From the NCBI GenBank assembly GCA_017935345.1, contig JAGBHU010000053.1:52022-116021 (forward strand): a stretch of DNA of 64,000 nt, in the 5' to 3' direction. This stretch comes from Coprococcus sp. (GTDB lineage: Bacteria > Bacillota > Clostridia > Lachnospirales > Lachnospiraceae). Position 1 is the first letter of the stretch. Each line of letters begins with the position of its first letter. Both the position numbers and the translations under genes were made by a program. Below, piece after piece: positions 25,596-34,244 of this stretch. The notes under the pieces are model-generated. The model was not told the origin of the DNA. It ran no database searches and saw only the letters and a list, made by a program, of their open reading frames with translations.

Positions 25596-26348
25596 ATGGC
25601 GAAATATGCAGATGGGAATGTGATACGACATGACCTGCGGGAACAAAAGCAATCATTAATAGGGGCGGTGGTATGCAGTATTATTGGAATTGCCGGTTTT
25701 TTTATTTTTAATACTGATATCGTTGACTGCTTTAGTTCGGTAGCTTTGGCATTGTTTGGTATTATAGCTACAATGATATTTCCCGCTGCAGCATTGGTAT
25801 TATGGATTTATTGGTTTGATTGTTTTTGTTATCTAAAACGGTTAAGGCGGCATGGCTATAAAATTCCGGGAAATAAAAAAAGGGTATCAGGCGGATTGGC
25901 GGGTCTGACGATGGAAGCGGATACAACAGCAGACGGAAATCCGATAAAGGAGAGGACCGGAATGGAAATAAGAAACAGGGGAAGTATGGTACTTAGCGGC
26001 ATTTGCCTGATTGCTGTTATTATCGTATTGATAAGTGCTGTCCGTATGTATGTGCAATATCACCTATATCTTGGAGCAGGACCAATGAATTTCCTGCTGG
26101 TAATACATGCGTTAATTCTGCTTGGCTGGGGCGGTTACAGTTTTTATTTTGGCAGACAGAGTGATAATTCTAAATATAAGGATGACGTAGAACTGGATGT
26201 CCATCGGAAGAACAGAAAAAATATTGTGGAAGGCATTTTGATAATCCTTTTTCTTTCGGCAATTTCGGTTTTTATAATTTATGATTTATATAATATGGCT
26301 GATTACATATCGTATGAGGCAAGACTTATGGCAGAACGAAAAGGATAA
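25596..26348 (+). CDS. Hypothetical membrane protein, five TM helices
   Basis: Not recognised. About 250 residues with hydrophobic helices near 23-43, 46-75, 128-152, 161-183 and 210-235, and a Lys/Arg-rich cytoplasmic loop between TM2 and TM3 (~80-125). ATG 25596 is chosen because AAAGGTGGG lies seven bases upstream; GTG 25584 overlaps that site. No signature motif. It stands alone, 85 bases before the next gene. Confidence 0.7.
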   Translation: MAKYADGNVIRHDLREQKQSLIGAVVCSIIGIAGFFIFNTDIVDCFSSVALALFGIIATMIFPAAALVLWIYWFDCFCYLKRLRRHGYKIPGNKKRVSGGLAGLTMEADTTADGNPIKERTGMEIRNRGSMVLSGICLIAVIIVLISAVRMYVQYHLYLGAGPMNFLLVIHALILLGWGGYSFYFGRQSDNSKYKDDVELDVHRKNRKNIVEGILIILFLSAISVFIIYDLYNMADYISYEARLMAERKG

Positions 26349-26433
26349 TTATAACAAAAAGTCATTTACACCATAGGTCAAAAATTGTATAATTTTAGAA
26401 ACGTTATATTGTAATTTTGAGGAGGTTCCGACG

Positions 26434-27324
26434 ATGTATGATAATAAAAGTATGCTGGATTGGCTTGGATATTTTGCAGATAAAATGAATGTCAGTCCTG
26501 AAAAAATCAAGATGCTGAATATATGTGGAAAACAGAAAAATGTTGTCCCGACGATAGATACGCACAAGAGGGTTTTGATATTTGCAGATGAGAGCCATGA
26601 GGATTTGTTCTATAGTTTATGGGAGAAGGGCTTTGGCGAATATGAGATGTGGTATGCAGAAGGTACAGAGCCCGGCGGCGAGGTAATAGATACAAAGATA
26701 CAGAATGTTCTTAACAAAAAGATAACAGGTCCGACGGTTATTTTTATTGTAAATGAAAAGACAAGAGAGTCTGTTCGATTTGGTATGAAAAATGAATTGT
26801 TTACTTCAGGGGCGGTTCATTATGTAGGAAATGAAATACGTGCCGTTATTATGAGTATTCTCGGAGTTGACACCCATGATACCATTCTTGCTCTGATGGC
26901 AGAAAGTATTGTAATAGAGGCGGCAATTACGGCAAGTGAAGGCACAATAATAGCAGTAGAGCCTGATTTGGGTTCCCGTCGTTCCATGGAGGAAAATGTA
27001 GATAAATTTGGTGTACATAATGTTCAGATCATTCCGGATATGAGTGAGGCGTCATTAAACAGCATTCCTGTTCCAAGACTTGCATTTATCGTGGCAAACC
27101 ATTATCTGGAATCCGATATGGAGAGATTGCTTCGGATTAATCCGAATATGCAGTTTGTTATTTATACGCTTGACCTTGGAATACTGGCCCAGACAAAGAT
27201 TATATTTGACAAACTGGGAATCAGGAATATGGAGGCAATACAGATTTCGGTTTCGAAAACAAATAAAGATAATGTATTTGTGGCACAGCCGTCACCTTGG
27301 CTGATAACAGGCGGTGTGGAATAG
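26434..27324 (+). CDS. CbiT/CobL-like (precorrin methylase-type) protein
   Basis: 296 residues. The C-terminal half has a Rossmann-like methyltransferase segment GTIIAVEPDLGSRRSMEENV followed by KFGVHNVQIIPD, closely resembling the SAM-binding region of precorrin-6Y C15 methylases (CbiT/CobL). The N-terminal ~125 residues are separate and not recognised. No cobalamin synthesis gene is near and the catalytic features of CbiT cannot be confirmed by eye, so the true substrate is open. GAGGAGG precedes the ATG and a strong terminator follows. Confidence 0.5.
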   Translation: MYDNKSMLDWLGYFADKMNVSPEKIKMLNICGKQKNVVPTIDTHKRVLIFADESHEDLFYSLWEKGFGEYEMWYAEGTEPGGEVIDTKIQNVLNKKITGPTVIFIVNEKTRESVRFGMKNELFTSGAVHYVGNEIRAVIMSILGVDTHDTILALMAESIVIEAAITASEGTIIAVEPDLGSRRSMEENVDKFGVHNVQIIPDMSEASLNSIPVPRLAFIVANHYLESDMERLLRINPNMQFVIYTLDLGILAQTKIIFDKLGIRNMEAIQISVSKTNKDNVFVAQPSPWLITGGVE

Positions 27325-27334
27325 AAGCAGCAAA

Positions 27335-27368
27335 GGGAGTGAGGTTTTTCAATTTCACTCCCTTTTTT
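27335..27368 (+). terminator. Intrinsic terminator
   Basis: GGGAGTGA (27335-27342) pairs with TCACTCCC (27355-27362), followed by six T (27363-27368). It ends the preceding methylase-like gene. Confidence 0.85.
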
Positions 27369-27518
27369 ATTTCATTTTGAAAAAGTTTTTATTTTTATTT
27401 TTTTGTGTTATAATGTGAACACTAAGTTTACAAGGTGCGATTTGCACGAAAGAAGCCGGCAGTATCGGAATGAGAGGTACTGCAAAGTTATGGTGTAAGA
27501 GGAGCAGGGATTCATTTT

Positions 27519-28244
27519 ATGTTAAGATTTGTTGTTGTTATTATTTCATGCATATTTTTAATTGTATACTATGTTCCTAAAATGTCATATTATGCACGCC
27601 ATCCCGAGAAATACGACGAGTCTACATGCTACAAGATGGCACGTATTATGACTAATCATATCAGACGAAGGGGAAGAATCGTAACGGTTGCATCAGGAAT
27701 GGAGAAGCTGCCGAAAGAGGGCGGCTACATCATGTATGCAAATCATCAGGGAAAATATGATGCTTTGGGTGTCATATTTGCCCATGATAACCCATTTACA
27801 TTTGTTATGGATGCAAAGCGTTCAAAGATGTTTATAGCCAATCAGTTCTGTGACTTGATGAGGGCACAGAGATTAGACCGAGAGAATGTAAGACAGCAGG
27901 TTCAGGTAATTAATGATGTTGCAACAGAGATTAAGGCAGGAAGAAGATATTTGCTGTTTCCGGAGGGCGGATATGACCATAATCATAATACATTAGGAGA
28001 ATTTAGTGCAGGCAGTTTTAAAATAGCACAAAAGGCAAAATGTCCTATTGTACCTGTGGTATTGTATGATTCGTTTAAACCGTTTGAAGGGTATTCTCTG
28101 AAAAAGGTCATAACCCAGCTGGCATTTCTTGACCCGATTCCATATGAGAAAATTGAGAAACTTCAGACCTCGGAAATACGTGATATGGTAGTAGGGATGA
28201 TAGAAAATAAGATAAGTTCTATGAAGAGTATGAACAACTGGTAA
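27519..28244 (+). CDS. plsC: 1-acyl-sn-glycerol-3-phosphate acyltransferase
   Basis: Transfers an acyl group to lysophosphatidate, the second step of phospholipid synthesis, at the membrane. 241 residues with an N-terminal TM (3-20), the catalytic NHxxxxD box NHQGKYD (His76, Asp81) and the substrate-binding FPEG box at 147-150. A TATAAT at 27409-27414 could be its promoter, leaving a ~100 base leader. It is the first gene of a run that continues into three envelope proteins. Confidence 0.88.
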   Translation: MLRFVVVIISCIFLIVYYVPKMSYYARHPEKYDESTCYKMARIMTNHIRRRGRIVTVASGMEKLPKEGGYIMYANHQGKYDALGVIFAHDNPFTFVMDAKRSKMFIANQFCDLMRAQRLDRENVRQQVQVINDVATEIKAGRRYLLFPEGGYDHNHNTLGEFSAGSFKIAQKAKCPIVPVVLYDSFKPFEGYSLKKVITQLAFLDPIPYEKIEKLQTSEIRDMVVGMIENKISSMKSMNNW

Positions 28245-28259
28245 TAGAGGAAAATATTT

Positions 28260-28853
28260 ATGGCAGACAAAGAAAAAGAGAAAAAGGCAAACAGCAAAAA
28301 AGCTGAAAACAGGGAAACAAAGAACAAAAAATCAAAGAGCAAGGGAAACGGTACCGGAAGAATTATCATTACAACAGCAGTAATATGCGTTTTGCTTGTA
28401 TGTGGTATATTTAGCGGCTTTTATCTGGGATTTGTGTACAGCAGCAGCCGCATAGCTGAAAAGGCAGTGACAATATATGAATCGGGAAACGGAGAGGACC
28501 TTAAAAATCTGATTTCACCGGGATATGTGAAGTATTGTGAGGAGAATTTTAATTCCGTATCAGTAGAAGGAATGCAGCAAAGTCATATAAACGAGTTTAG
28601 AAGCAAGGTATACGATAAGGTAGGAGATATTGAATCGATAGAAGCCGAAAGAAACAGTATTGTAACTGTCAGTAATGTAGAGGAGCTTGCCGACGAGTTT
28701 GCCCAATACGGAGTTCTTGGCGTGAAAAAATACAGATATGTGGATATGACATGGCATGTCAAAGGAAGTAACGGGACTATGGATATGAATGTTAAGGTAT
28801 ATATATTAAAATGTGAGGACGGATGGTATTTAGATTTTGTAGATTTTGAATAG
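28260..28853 (+). CDS. One-pass membrane protein with extracytoplasmic C-terminal domain (paralogue A)
   Basis: 197 residues: a Lys-rich cytoplasmic tail (1-33), one TM (~37-60), then an extracytoplasmic domain (~65-197) ending in CEDGWYLDFVDFE. The layout and the ending (charged strands, then K/W-Y-L) match the two genes downstream, so the three form a paralogous family. The domain resembles the small NTF2-like or DUF4878-like folds in pattern, which I cannot confirm. It lies 15 bases after plsC. Function unknown, probably envelope-associated. Confidence 0.65.
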   Translation: MADKEKEKKANSKKAENRETKNKKSKSKGNGTGRIIITTAVICVLLVCGIFSGFYLGFVYSSSRIAEKAVTIYESGNGEDLKNLISPGYVKYCEENFNSVSVEGMQQSHINEFRSKVYDKVGDIESIEAERNSIVTVSNVEELADEFAQYGVLGVKKYRYVDMTWHVKGSNGTMDMNVKVYILKCEDGWYLDFVDFE

Positions 28854-28860
28854 ATACAAG

Positions 28861-28900
28861 TATTCAATATATTTTAGAAAATCCTTGCATATATTGAATA
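28861..28900. other. 12 bp perfect inverted repeat
   Basis: TATTCAATATAT (28861-28872) and ATATATTGAATA (28889-28900) with a 16 base loop, directly after paralogue A. No T run follows on either strand, so it is more likely an operator or mRNA-end hairpin than a full terminator. Confidence 0.55.
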
Positions 28901-28996
28901 AAACTGATAGATTTATATACAGGATAAAGGTCATTTTCAGACAAAATCCGGTAAAAGCAGAGCGTGGGATTACGTAAGGATTTAAGGAGAGAAGAT

Positions 28997-29926
28997 ATGG
29001 ACGAGAATATGAATAATGGTCAGAATACAGATGCAAATCAGCAGATGTATCAGCAGAACGGACAGCAGATGTATGGTGGACAGCCGTACGGACAGACGGA
29101 TATGAATCAGCAGATGTACCAGCAGAACGGACAGCAGATGTACGGGGGGCAGCCATACGGACAGACGGGTATGAATCAGCAGATGTACCAGCAGAACGGA
29201 CAGCAGATGTACGGAGGACAGCCATACGGACAGACGGATATGAATCAGCAGATGTACCAGCAGAACGGACAGCAGATGTACGGGGGACAGCCGTACGGAC
29301 AGATGGGTATGAACCAGCAGATGTATACCAATCAGCAGACACCGTCAGGGAAGTCATCCAAATTTGATTTGGATAAGATAAAGGATACAATAAATAATAA
29401 TAAAAATCTCGTTATCATGTGTGGTGCGGCACTTGTAGCGTTAATACTGATTATCGCTCTTGCCAGAGGTTTCCTTGGTCATGGCAAGCAAAGTCCGAAG
29501 GGTGTGGCAAAGGCATATACAAAGGCATATGCAAAGGATAAGCCAAAGGATATTTATAAGCTCTATGACAAAAAGTTCATTAAGGAAATGATGAAGGAAT
29601 ATGATTATGACAAAGACGATATTATGGATGAAATTGAAGACGAAATTGATGATTTCTATGATGATTTAGATTACTATGAGGTTGGAAAAGTCAAAAAGAT
29701 TAAATGCGATATCAAGGATGTTGAGAAGGCAAAGGGAAAAGACCTTAAGGATATGAAGGAGTATTTTGACGAATATGCTGATTTAAAAATAAGCGGACTT
29801 GCTTCTGTTGAGATGGACTGGGAAATTAAGGGTAAGGATGACGACATCGATTACAAGGCATATGTATATACATATAAGAGAATGGGTAAATGGTATTTAT
29901 ATAATGCCGGCCAATATAAAGACTAA
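28997..29926 (+). CDS. One-pass membrane protein with Gln/Tyr/Gly-rich repeats (paralogue B)
   Basis: 309 residues. The N terminus (~13-115) is four near-identical 23-residue repeats rich in Gln, Tyr, Gly and Met (MNQQMYQQNGQQMYGGQPYG), a low-complexity cytoplasmic region. A TM follows at ~139-160, then a highly charged extracytoplasmic domain (~165-309) ending MGKWYLYNAGQYKD, similar to the neighbours. ATG 28997 is chosen because GGAGAGAAG is correctly spaced; the in-frame upstream codon at 28964 lacks a site. Function unknown. Confidence 0.7.
   Translation: MDENMNNGQNTDANQQMYQQNGQQMYGGQPYGQTDMNQQMYQQNGQQMYGGQPYGQTGMNQQMYQQNGQQMYGGQPYGQTDMNQQMYQQNGQQMYGGQPYGQMGMNQQMYTNQQTPSGKSSKFDLDKIKDTINNNKNLVIMCGAALVALILIIALARGFLGHGKQSPKGVAKAYTKAYAKDKPKDIYKLYDKKFIKEMMKEYDYDKDDIMDEIEDEIDDFYDDLDYYEVGKVKKIKCDIKDVEKAKGKDLKDMKEYFDEYADLKISGLASVEMDWEIKGKDDDIDYKAYVYTYKRMGKWYLYNAGQYKD
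29033..29330 (+). repeat. 69 bp tandem repeat inside coding region
   Basis: Four copies of a 69 bp unit, almost identical at DNA level, plus a partial fifth, encoding the 23-residue Gln-rich repeat. The unit length is a multiple of three, so copy number can change without a frameshift. Differences between copies are few (for example GGTGGA, GGGGGG and GGAGGA in the GG-Q codons). Confidence 0.9.
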
Positions 29927-30014
29927 TCGTGATATTGGATAAATGAAAGCAACTCTTGTGTTAGAATATAGATGTTCTGATGCGAGGGTTGTTTTATGCT
30001 GTGGGGGATATATA

Positions 30015-30605
30015 ATGGATAAAGAACAGAAGCCGGCGGTAAAACAGAAGAAATCTAAGGGACAGATTGTAGTTTGTATCATATGCAGTATCATTATTGT
30101 TGCAGCAGTATTGATGCTGGCAGGATATATGATTCTGGAAAGACATGGCAGGAAGGAAATAGAGAAAGTAACAGACAGCTTCATAAGCAGTCTTAACAAT
30201 AAATCCGGAACAGAGCTGTATGGATTGCTTTCAGATGAATATATCAATTATATGGGAACAGAATATGGCTATAGTAAATTAGATGTTATTAAGGAAATGG
30301 AAAGTTCATTGGCTTTTTTTCAGGGGAATATAGAGGCTGAGAATGGCTATGACCTTGGTCCGCTAGAGGAAATATCCGTTTATGACAATGATGCAGAGGA
30401 TTTTGACACAGATGAATTATCGGAGATGAAAGCTTATTTTCGTAATGAGCTGGATATGGTTATAGAAGATTATGCACAGGTTAATCTGAAATGTCATGTA
30501 AGAGGAGAAAAAAGAAAGATAAAAATGCTGTTGGAGCTGTATCTTTATAAAATAAATGAAAAATGGTATTTCCTGGACTGGTACTGGGTTGGACTGGAAG
30601 AATAG
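30015..30605 (+). CDS. One-pass membrane protein with extracytoplasmic C-terminal domain (paralogue C)
   Basis: 196 residues: a Lys-rich tail (1-20), a TM (~21-44), and an extracytoplasmic domain ending INEKWYFLDWYWVGLEE, the same plan as 28260-28853 and 28997-29926. ATG 30015 is preceded by GGGGGAT; the upstream in-frame ATG at 29943 has no clear site. It is the last of the paralogous trio before hydG. Function unknown. Confidence 0.65.
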   Translation: MDKEQKPAVKQKKSKGQIVVCIICSIIIVAAVLMLAGYMILERHGRKEIEKVTDSFISSLNNKSGTELYGLLSDEYINYMGTEYGYSKLDVIKEMESSLAFFQGNIEAENGYDLGPLEEISVYDNDAEDFDTDELSEMKAYFRNELDMVIEDYAQVNLKCHVRGEKRKIKMLLELYLYKINEKWYFLDWYWVGLEE

Positions 30606-30671
30606 GCTGATTCAATATTGGCAGGGATGCATGATAAAATGGCAATTGCAAAAGGAAAGAAGGAATATAAA

Positions 30672-32090
30672 ATGTATAATGTAAAATCCATGAAGGCAGA
30701 GGAATTTATCAATGATAAAGAAATCATGGATACGCTTGATTATGCCGAGAAAAATAAAAATAATATAGAACTGATAGACGGTATTCTTGAAAAAGCAAGG
30801 CTTAGAAAAGGGTTGAATCACAGAGACGCTTCCGTATTGCTTGCATGTGAAATCCCTGAGAAGGTTCAGGAGATTTACAGTCTTGCAGAGCAGATCAAAA
30901 AGGATTTTTACGGGAACAGAATTGTGTTGTTTGCTCCGTTATATTTATCGAATTATTGTGTGAATGGCTGTGTATATTGTCCGTACCATCTTAAGAATAA
31001 GCATATTGCCAGAAAGAAGCTGACACAGGAGGAAATCGTAAAAGAGGTTACGGCGCTTCAGGATATGGGGCATAAGAGACTTGCTATTGAAGCGGGTGAA
31101 GACCCTGTTATGAATCCAATTGAATATATCCTTGAATGTATCAATACAATATACAGCATTAAACATAAAAATGGCGCAATCAGACGTGTCAACGTAAATA
31201 TTGCAGCGACTACGGTAGAGAATTATCGTAAGCTCCATGATGCAGGAATAGGAACATATATTTTATTTCAGGAAACATATAATAAAGAGTCTTATGAGAA
31301 GCTTCATCCGACAGGTCCAAAGAGCGATTATGCCTATCATACAGAGGCGATGGACAGGGCTATGGAGGGCGGAATCGATGATGTAGGTCTGGGTGTTCTG
31401 TTTGGACTTGAGCTGTATAAATATGAATTTGCAGGACTTTTGATGCATGCAGAGCATTTGGAGGCAGTTCATGGAGTAGGACCGCATACGATAAGTGTTC
31501 CAAGAGTAAAAAAGGCTGATGATATAGACCCTGATGCATTTGATAACGGTATCAGTGATGAAATATTCTGTAAGCTGGCGGCATGTATCAGGATAGCAGT
31601 ACCATATACAGGTATGATTGTTTCAACAAGAGAGAGCAAAGAAGTAAGAGATAAAATCATCAGACTTGGCGTATCGCAGGTAAGCGGCGGTTCCAAGACG
31701 AGTGTGGGCGGCTACTATGCGCCGGAGCCGGAGGATGAGTGTTCAGAACAGTTTGATGTAAGCGATACAAGAACCTTGGATGAGGTTATTAACTGGCTGA
31801 TGAGCAAGGAGTATATCCCATCCTTCTGTACAGCCTGTTACAGAGAGGGCAGAACGGGAGACCGGTTTATGAGTCTGTGTAAGAGCGGACAAATCCAGAA
31901 TTGCTGTCATCCGAATGCCTTGATGACACTGAAGGAATATTTGGTGGATTATGCCTCACCGGAGACTTGTAAGCTGGGAAATGAGCTTATTATGAAAGAG
32001 CTTGCCAATATTCCAAACGAAAAGGTAAGGCAGATCGTTGTGGAGCGTCTTTCCAAAATAGAACAGGGTGACAGGGATTTCCGATTTTAA
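30672..32090 (+). CDS. hydG: [FeFe]-hydrogenase maturase HydG (radical SAM tyrosine lyase)
   Basis: Radical SAM enzyme that cleaves tyrosine to make the CO and cyanide ligands of the [FeFe]-hydrogenase H cluster. 472 residues from the chosen start. The radical SAM cluster motif is C-x3-C-x2-C at Cys96, Cys100 and Cys103 (NYCVNGCVYCPYH). The C-terminal auxiliary cluster motif CTACYREGRTGDRF...C is present, separating HydG from ThiH. ATG 30672 is chosen over upstream alternatives because AAGAAGGAA is well placed and MYNVKSMKAEEFI is the usual HydG start. hydF follows 17 bases later. Confidence 0.93.
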   Translation: MYNVKSMKAEEFINDKEIMDTLDYAEKNKNNIELIDGILEKARLRKGLNHRDASVLLACEIPEKVQEIYSLAEQIKKDFYGNRIVLFAPLYLSNYCVNGCVYCPYHLKNKHIARKKLTQEEIVKEVTALQDMGHKRLAIEAGEDPVMNPIEYILECINTIYSIKHKNGAIRRVNVNIAATTVENYRKLHDAGIGTYILFQETYNKESYEKLHPTGPKSDYAYHTEAMDRAMEGGIDDVGLGVLFGLELYKYEFAGLLMHAEHLEAVHGVGPHTISVPRVKKADDIDPDAFDNGISDEIFCKLAACIRIAVPYTGMIVSTRESKEVRDKIIRLGVSQVSGGSKTSVGGYYAPEPEDECSEQFDVSDTRTLDEVINWLMSKEYIPSFCTACYREGRTGDRFMSLCKSGQIQNCCHPNALMTLKEYLVDYASPETCKLGNELIMKELANIPNEKVRQIVVERLSKIEQGDRDFRF

Positions 32091-32107
32091 ACAGAGGAGC
32101 AGCAAAT

Positions 32108-33319
32108 ATGAGCATGAATGATACACCATTGGGAAACAGAATACATATAGGCTTTTTCGGCAACAGAAATGCAGGAAAATCCAGTTTGGTAAATGCCATA
32201 ACGAATCAGAGCCTTTCGGTTGTGTCTGATATAGCCGGAACAACCACTGACCCTGTATATAAATCAATGGAGCTGCTTCCACTTGGACCTGTAGTCATCA
32301 TCGATACACCGGGATTTGATGATGAAGGAAGACTCGGCGAAATGCGAATCGAAAAAACGAGGTCTGTTCTGGAGAAAACCGACATTGCGGTGCTTGTCGT
32401 GGATATTGCAAAGGGAATATCGGATGATGACTGTCAGCTGCTCGATATGTTTCGGGAAAGGAATATAAAGTATATAATTGCTTATAATAAATGTGATACG
32501 AAACAGGATGAAAAGTGCGCAGTCCGTTTTGATATTGATGCTCCGCAGCTATTTGTCAGTGCTGCATGTGGCAGGAATATAGAGGAGCTGAAGGAAGCAA
32601 TAGGCAGGCTGCTTCCTGATACTTTATCCGAAAACAAACTTGTTTCAGACCTTATAGCGGCAGGTGATTTTGTAGTGTTGGTAGTACCGATAGATAAGGC
32701 TGCACCAAAGGGAAGACTGATACTTCCGCAGCAGCAGGTTATACGGGATGTGCTGGAAGCGGGTGCAACTGCTGTAGTCGTAAGGGATACCGAGCTTGCA
32801 GATACTTTAAAGCGGCTTGGCGGGCAAGTGAAGCTTGTGATTACGGACAGTCAGGTATTTTCAGATGTTATGAAAATCGTTCCTGCCAAGATAAAGCTGA
32901 CTTCATTTTCCATACTGATGGCGAGATGGAAGGGACAGCTTGCAGGAGCGGTAAAGGGTGCAGCTGTACTTGATGATATACATGACGGAGATAAAATTCT
33001 TATTTCCGAGGGATGTACCCACCACAGACAGTGTGATGATATCGGTACGGTAAAGCTTCCAAATTGGATAAACAGATATACAGGTAAGAAAATTGATTAT
33101 GAATTTACAAGTGGCGGGGGATTCCCGAAGGATTTGTCAGATTACAGACTGGTCATACATTGTGGCGGCTGTATGTTAAATGAACGTGAGATGATGTATA
33201 GACAGGGATTGGCAGGAAAGCAGGGTGTTCCCATGACAAATTACGGAATTGCCATAGCACATATGAATGGCATATTGAACAGAAGTATAGAGGTGTTTCA
33301 ATATCCTGAAGAAAAATAG
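32108..33319 (+). CDS. hydF: [FeFe]-hydrogenase maturation GTPase HydF
   Basis: Scaffold GTPase that assembles the diiron subcluster and delivers it to the hydrogenase. 403 residues: a GTPase domain with GNRNAGKSS (P-loop), DTPGFDDEG and NKCD, then the HydF-specific dimer domain and the C-terminal Fe-S ligands in CTHHRQ and HCGGCM. It is 17 bases after hydG, probably one operon. The third maturase, hydE, and the hydrogenase itself are not in the window. Confidence 0.95.
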   Translation: MSMNDTPLGNRIHIGFFGNRNAGKSSLVNAITNQSLSVVSDIAGTTTDPVYKSMELLPLGPVVIIDTPGFDDEGRLGEMRIEKTRSVLEKTDIAVLVVDIAKGISDDDCQLLDMFRERNIKYIIAYNKCDTKQDEKCAVRFDIDAPQLFVSAACGRNIEELKEAIGRLLPDTLSENKLVSDLIAAGDFVVLVVPIDKAAPKGRLILPQQQVIRDVLEAGATAVVVRDTELADTLKRLGGQVKLVITDSQVFSDVMKIVPAKIKLTSFSILMARWKGQLAGAVKGAAVLDDIHDGDKILISEGCTHHRQCDDIGTVKLPNWINRYTGKKIDYEFTSGGGFPKDLSDYRLVIHCGGCMLNEREMMYRQGLAGKQGVPMTNYGIAIAHMNGILNRSIEVFQYPEEK

Positions 33320-33352
33320 CGGAATGAAGCACGATAATTGGAGGAGAAGCAT

Positions 33353-34228
33353 ATGGAAAAGGATGGCGTAAAGAACAAAGTGAAAACAGGCTTAGTGCTG
33401 GAAGGCGGTGGACTTCGCGGGATCTATACCGCAGGTGTTTTGGATGTGTTTATGGAAAATAACATAACCGTAGATGGTGTTATAGGGGTATCAGCCGGGG
33501 CCATTCATGGTGCTACATACGTGGCAAATCAGCCGGGCAGAAATATAAGATATAATTTGAAGTACAGGAAAGATAAGCACTATATGAGTCTGTATTCACT
33601 CGTTACGACAGGTGATTTATGTGGCAAGGATTTCTGTTACAGAGAGCTTCCTGATGAACTGGACCCGTTTGACTATGAGACATTCAAAAACAGTCCTATG
33701 AAAATGTATGTAGGCTGTTCAAATCTGGAAACAGGGGAAGCTGAATATCTGGAATGTAAAGACCTTGGAGATGAAAAGGATATGGACAAGCTGCGTGCAT
33801 CCGCATCCTTACCGCTTGTATCACAGATTGTTGAGGTAGACGGTATGAAGCTTCTGGATGGAGGTGTAAGCGACAGTATACCAATATTTGCCTTCCGGCG
33901 TATGGGCTATAGAAAGAATATTGTTGTCCTGACAAGACCTGAGGGTTATATTAAGGGCGAGGATAAAATGCTTAAGATTGAAGCCATCAAATACAAGGAA
34001 TATCCGGAATTTGTAAAGAGAATGTATATGCGGCACAGATATTACAATAAAACTCTTGAGAAGCTGCTTGAACTTGAGAAAGCAGGAGAGGTATTCATTA
34101 TAAGACCAAGTAGGGATATGCATATATCACGTCTGGAGAAAAATCTTGATAAAATACAGGATGTGTATGAACTTGGCGTTTCTGACGCACAGGAGAAGCT
34201 ACAGGAGATTGTAGAATTTCTGAAGTAG
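33353..34228 (+). CDS. Patatin-like phospholipase
   Basis: Predicted lipid acyl hydrolase with a Ser-Asp dyad. 291 residues: the glycine-rich oxyanion loop EGGGLRGIYTAGVLD, the nucleophile motif GVSAGA, and the catalytic Asp in LDGGVSDSIP. ATG 33353 is used because GGAGGAG is 6 bases upstream; the TTG at 33338 lies before that site. It follows hydF at 33 bases and precedes the MATE gene at 16 bases. The substrate is unknown. Confidence 0.9.
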   Translation: MEKDGVKNKVKTGLVLEGGGLRGIYTAGVLDVFMENNITVDGVIGVSAGAIHGATYVANQPGRNIRYNLKYRKDKHYMSLYSLVTTGDLCGKDFCYRELPDELDPFDYETFKNSPMKMYVGCSNLETGEAEYLECKDLGDEKDMDKLRASASLPLVSQIVEVDGMKLLDGGVSDSIPIFAFRRMGYRKNIVVLTRPEGYIKGEDKMLKIEAIKYKEYPEFVKRMYMRHRYYNKTLEKLLELEKAGEVFIIRPSRDMHISRLEKNLDKIQDVYELGVSDAQEKLQEIVEFLK

Positions 34229-34244
34229 AGGTCACTTATATTTT

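Noticed and set aside
29033..29330. Regular repeat that could be taken for a CRISPR array
   Set aside because: Units are contiguous without unique spacers, 69 bp long, and translate in frame as a Gln-rich repeat.
28830..29390. 186-codon antisense reading frame across the Gln-rich repeats
   Set aside because: A mirror product of the repetitive coding sequence; no ribosome site, and it overlaps the clearly coding strand.
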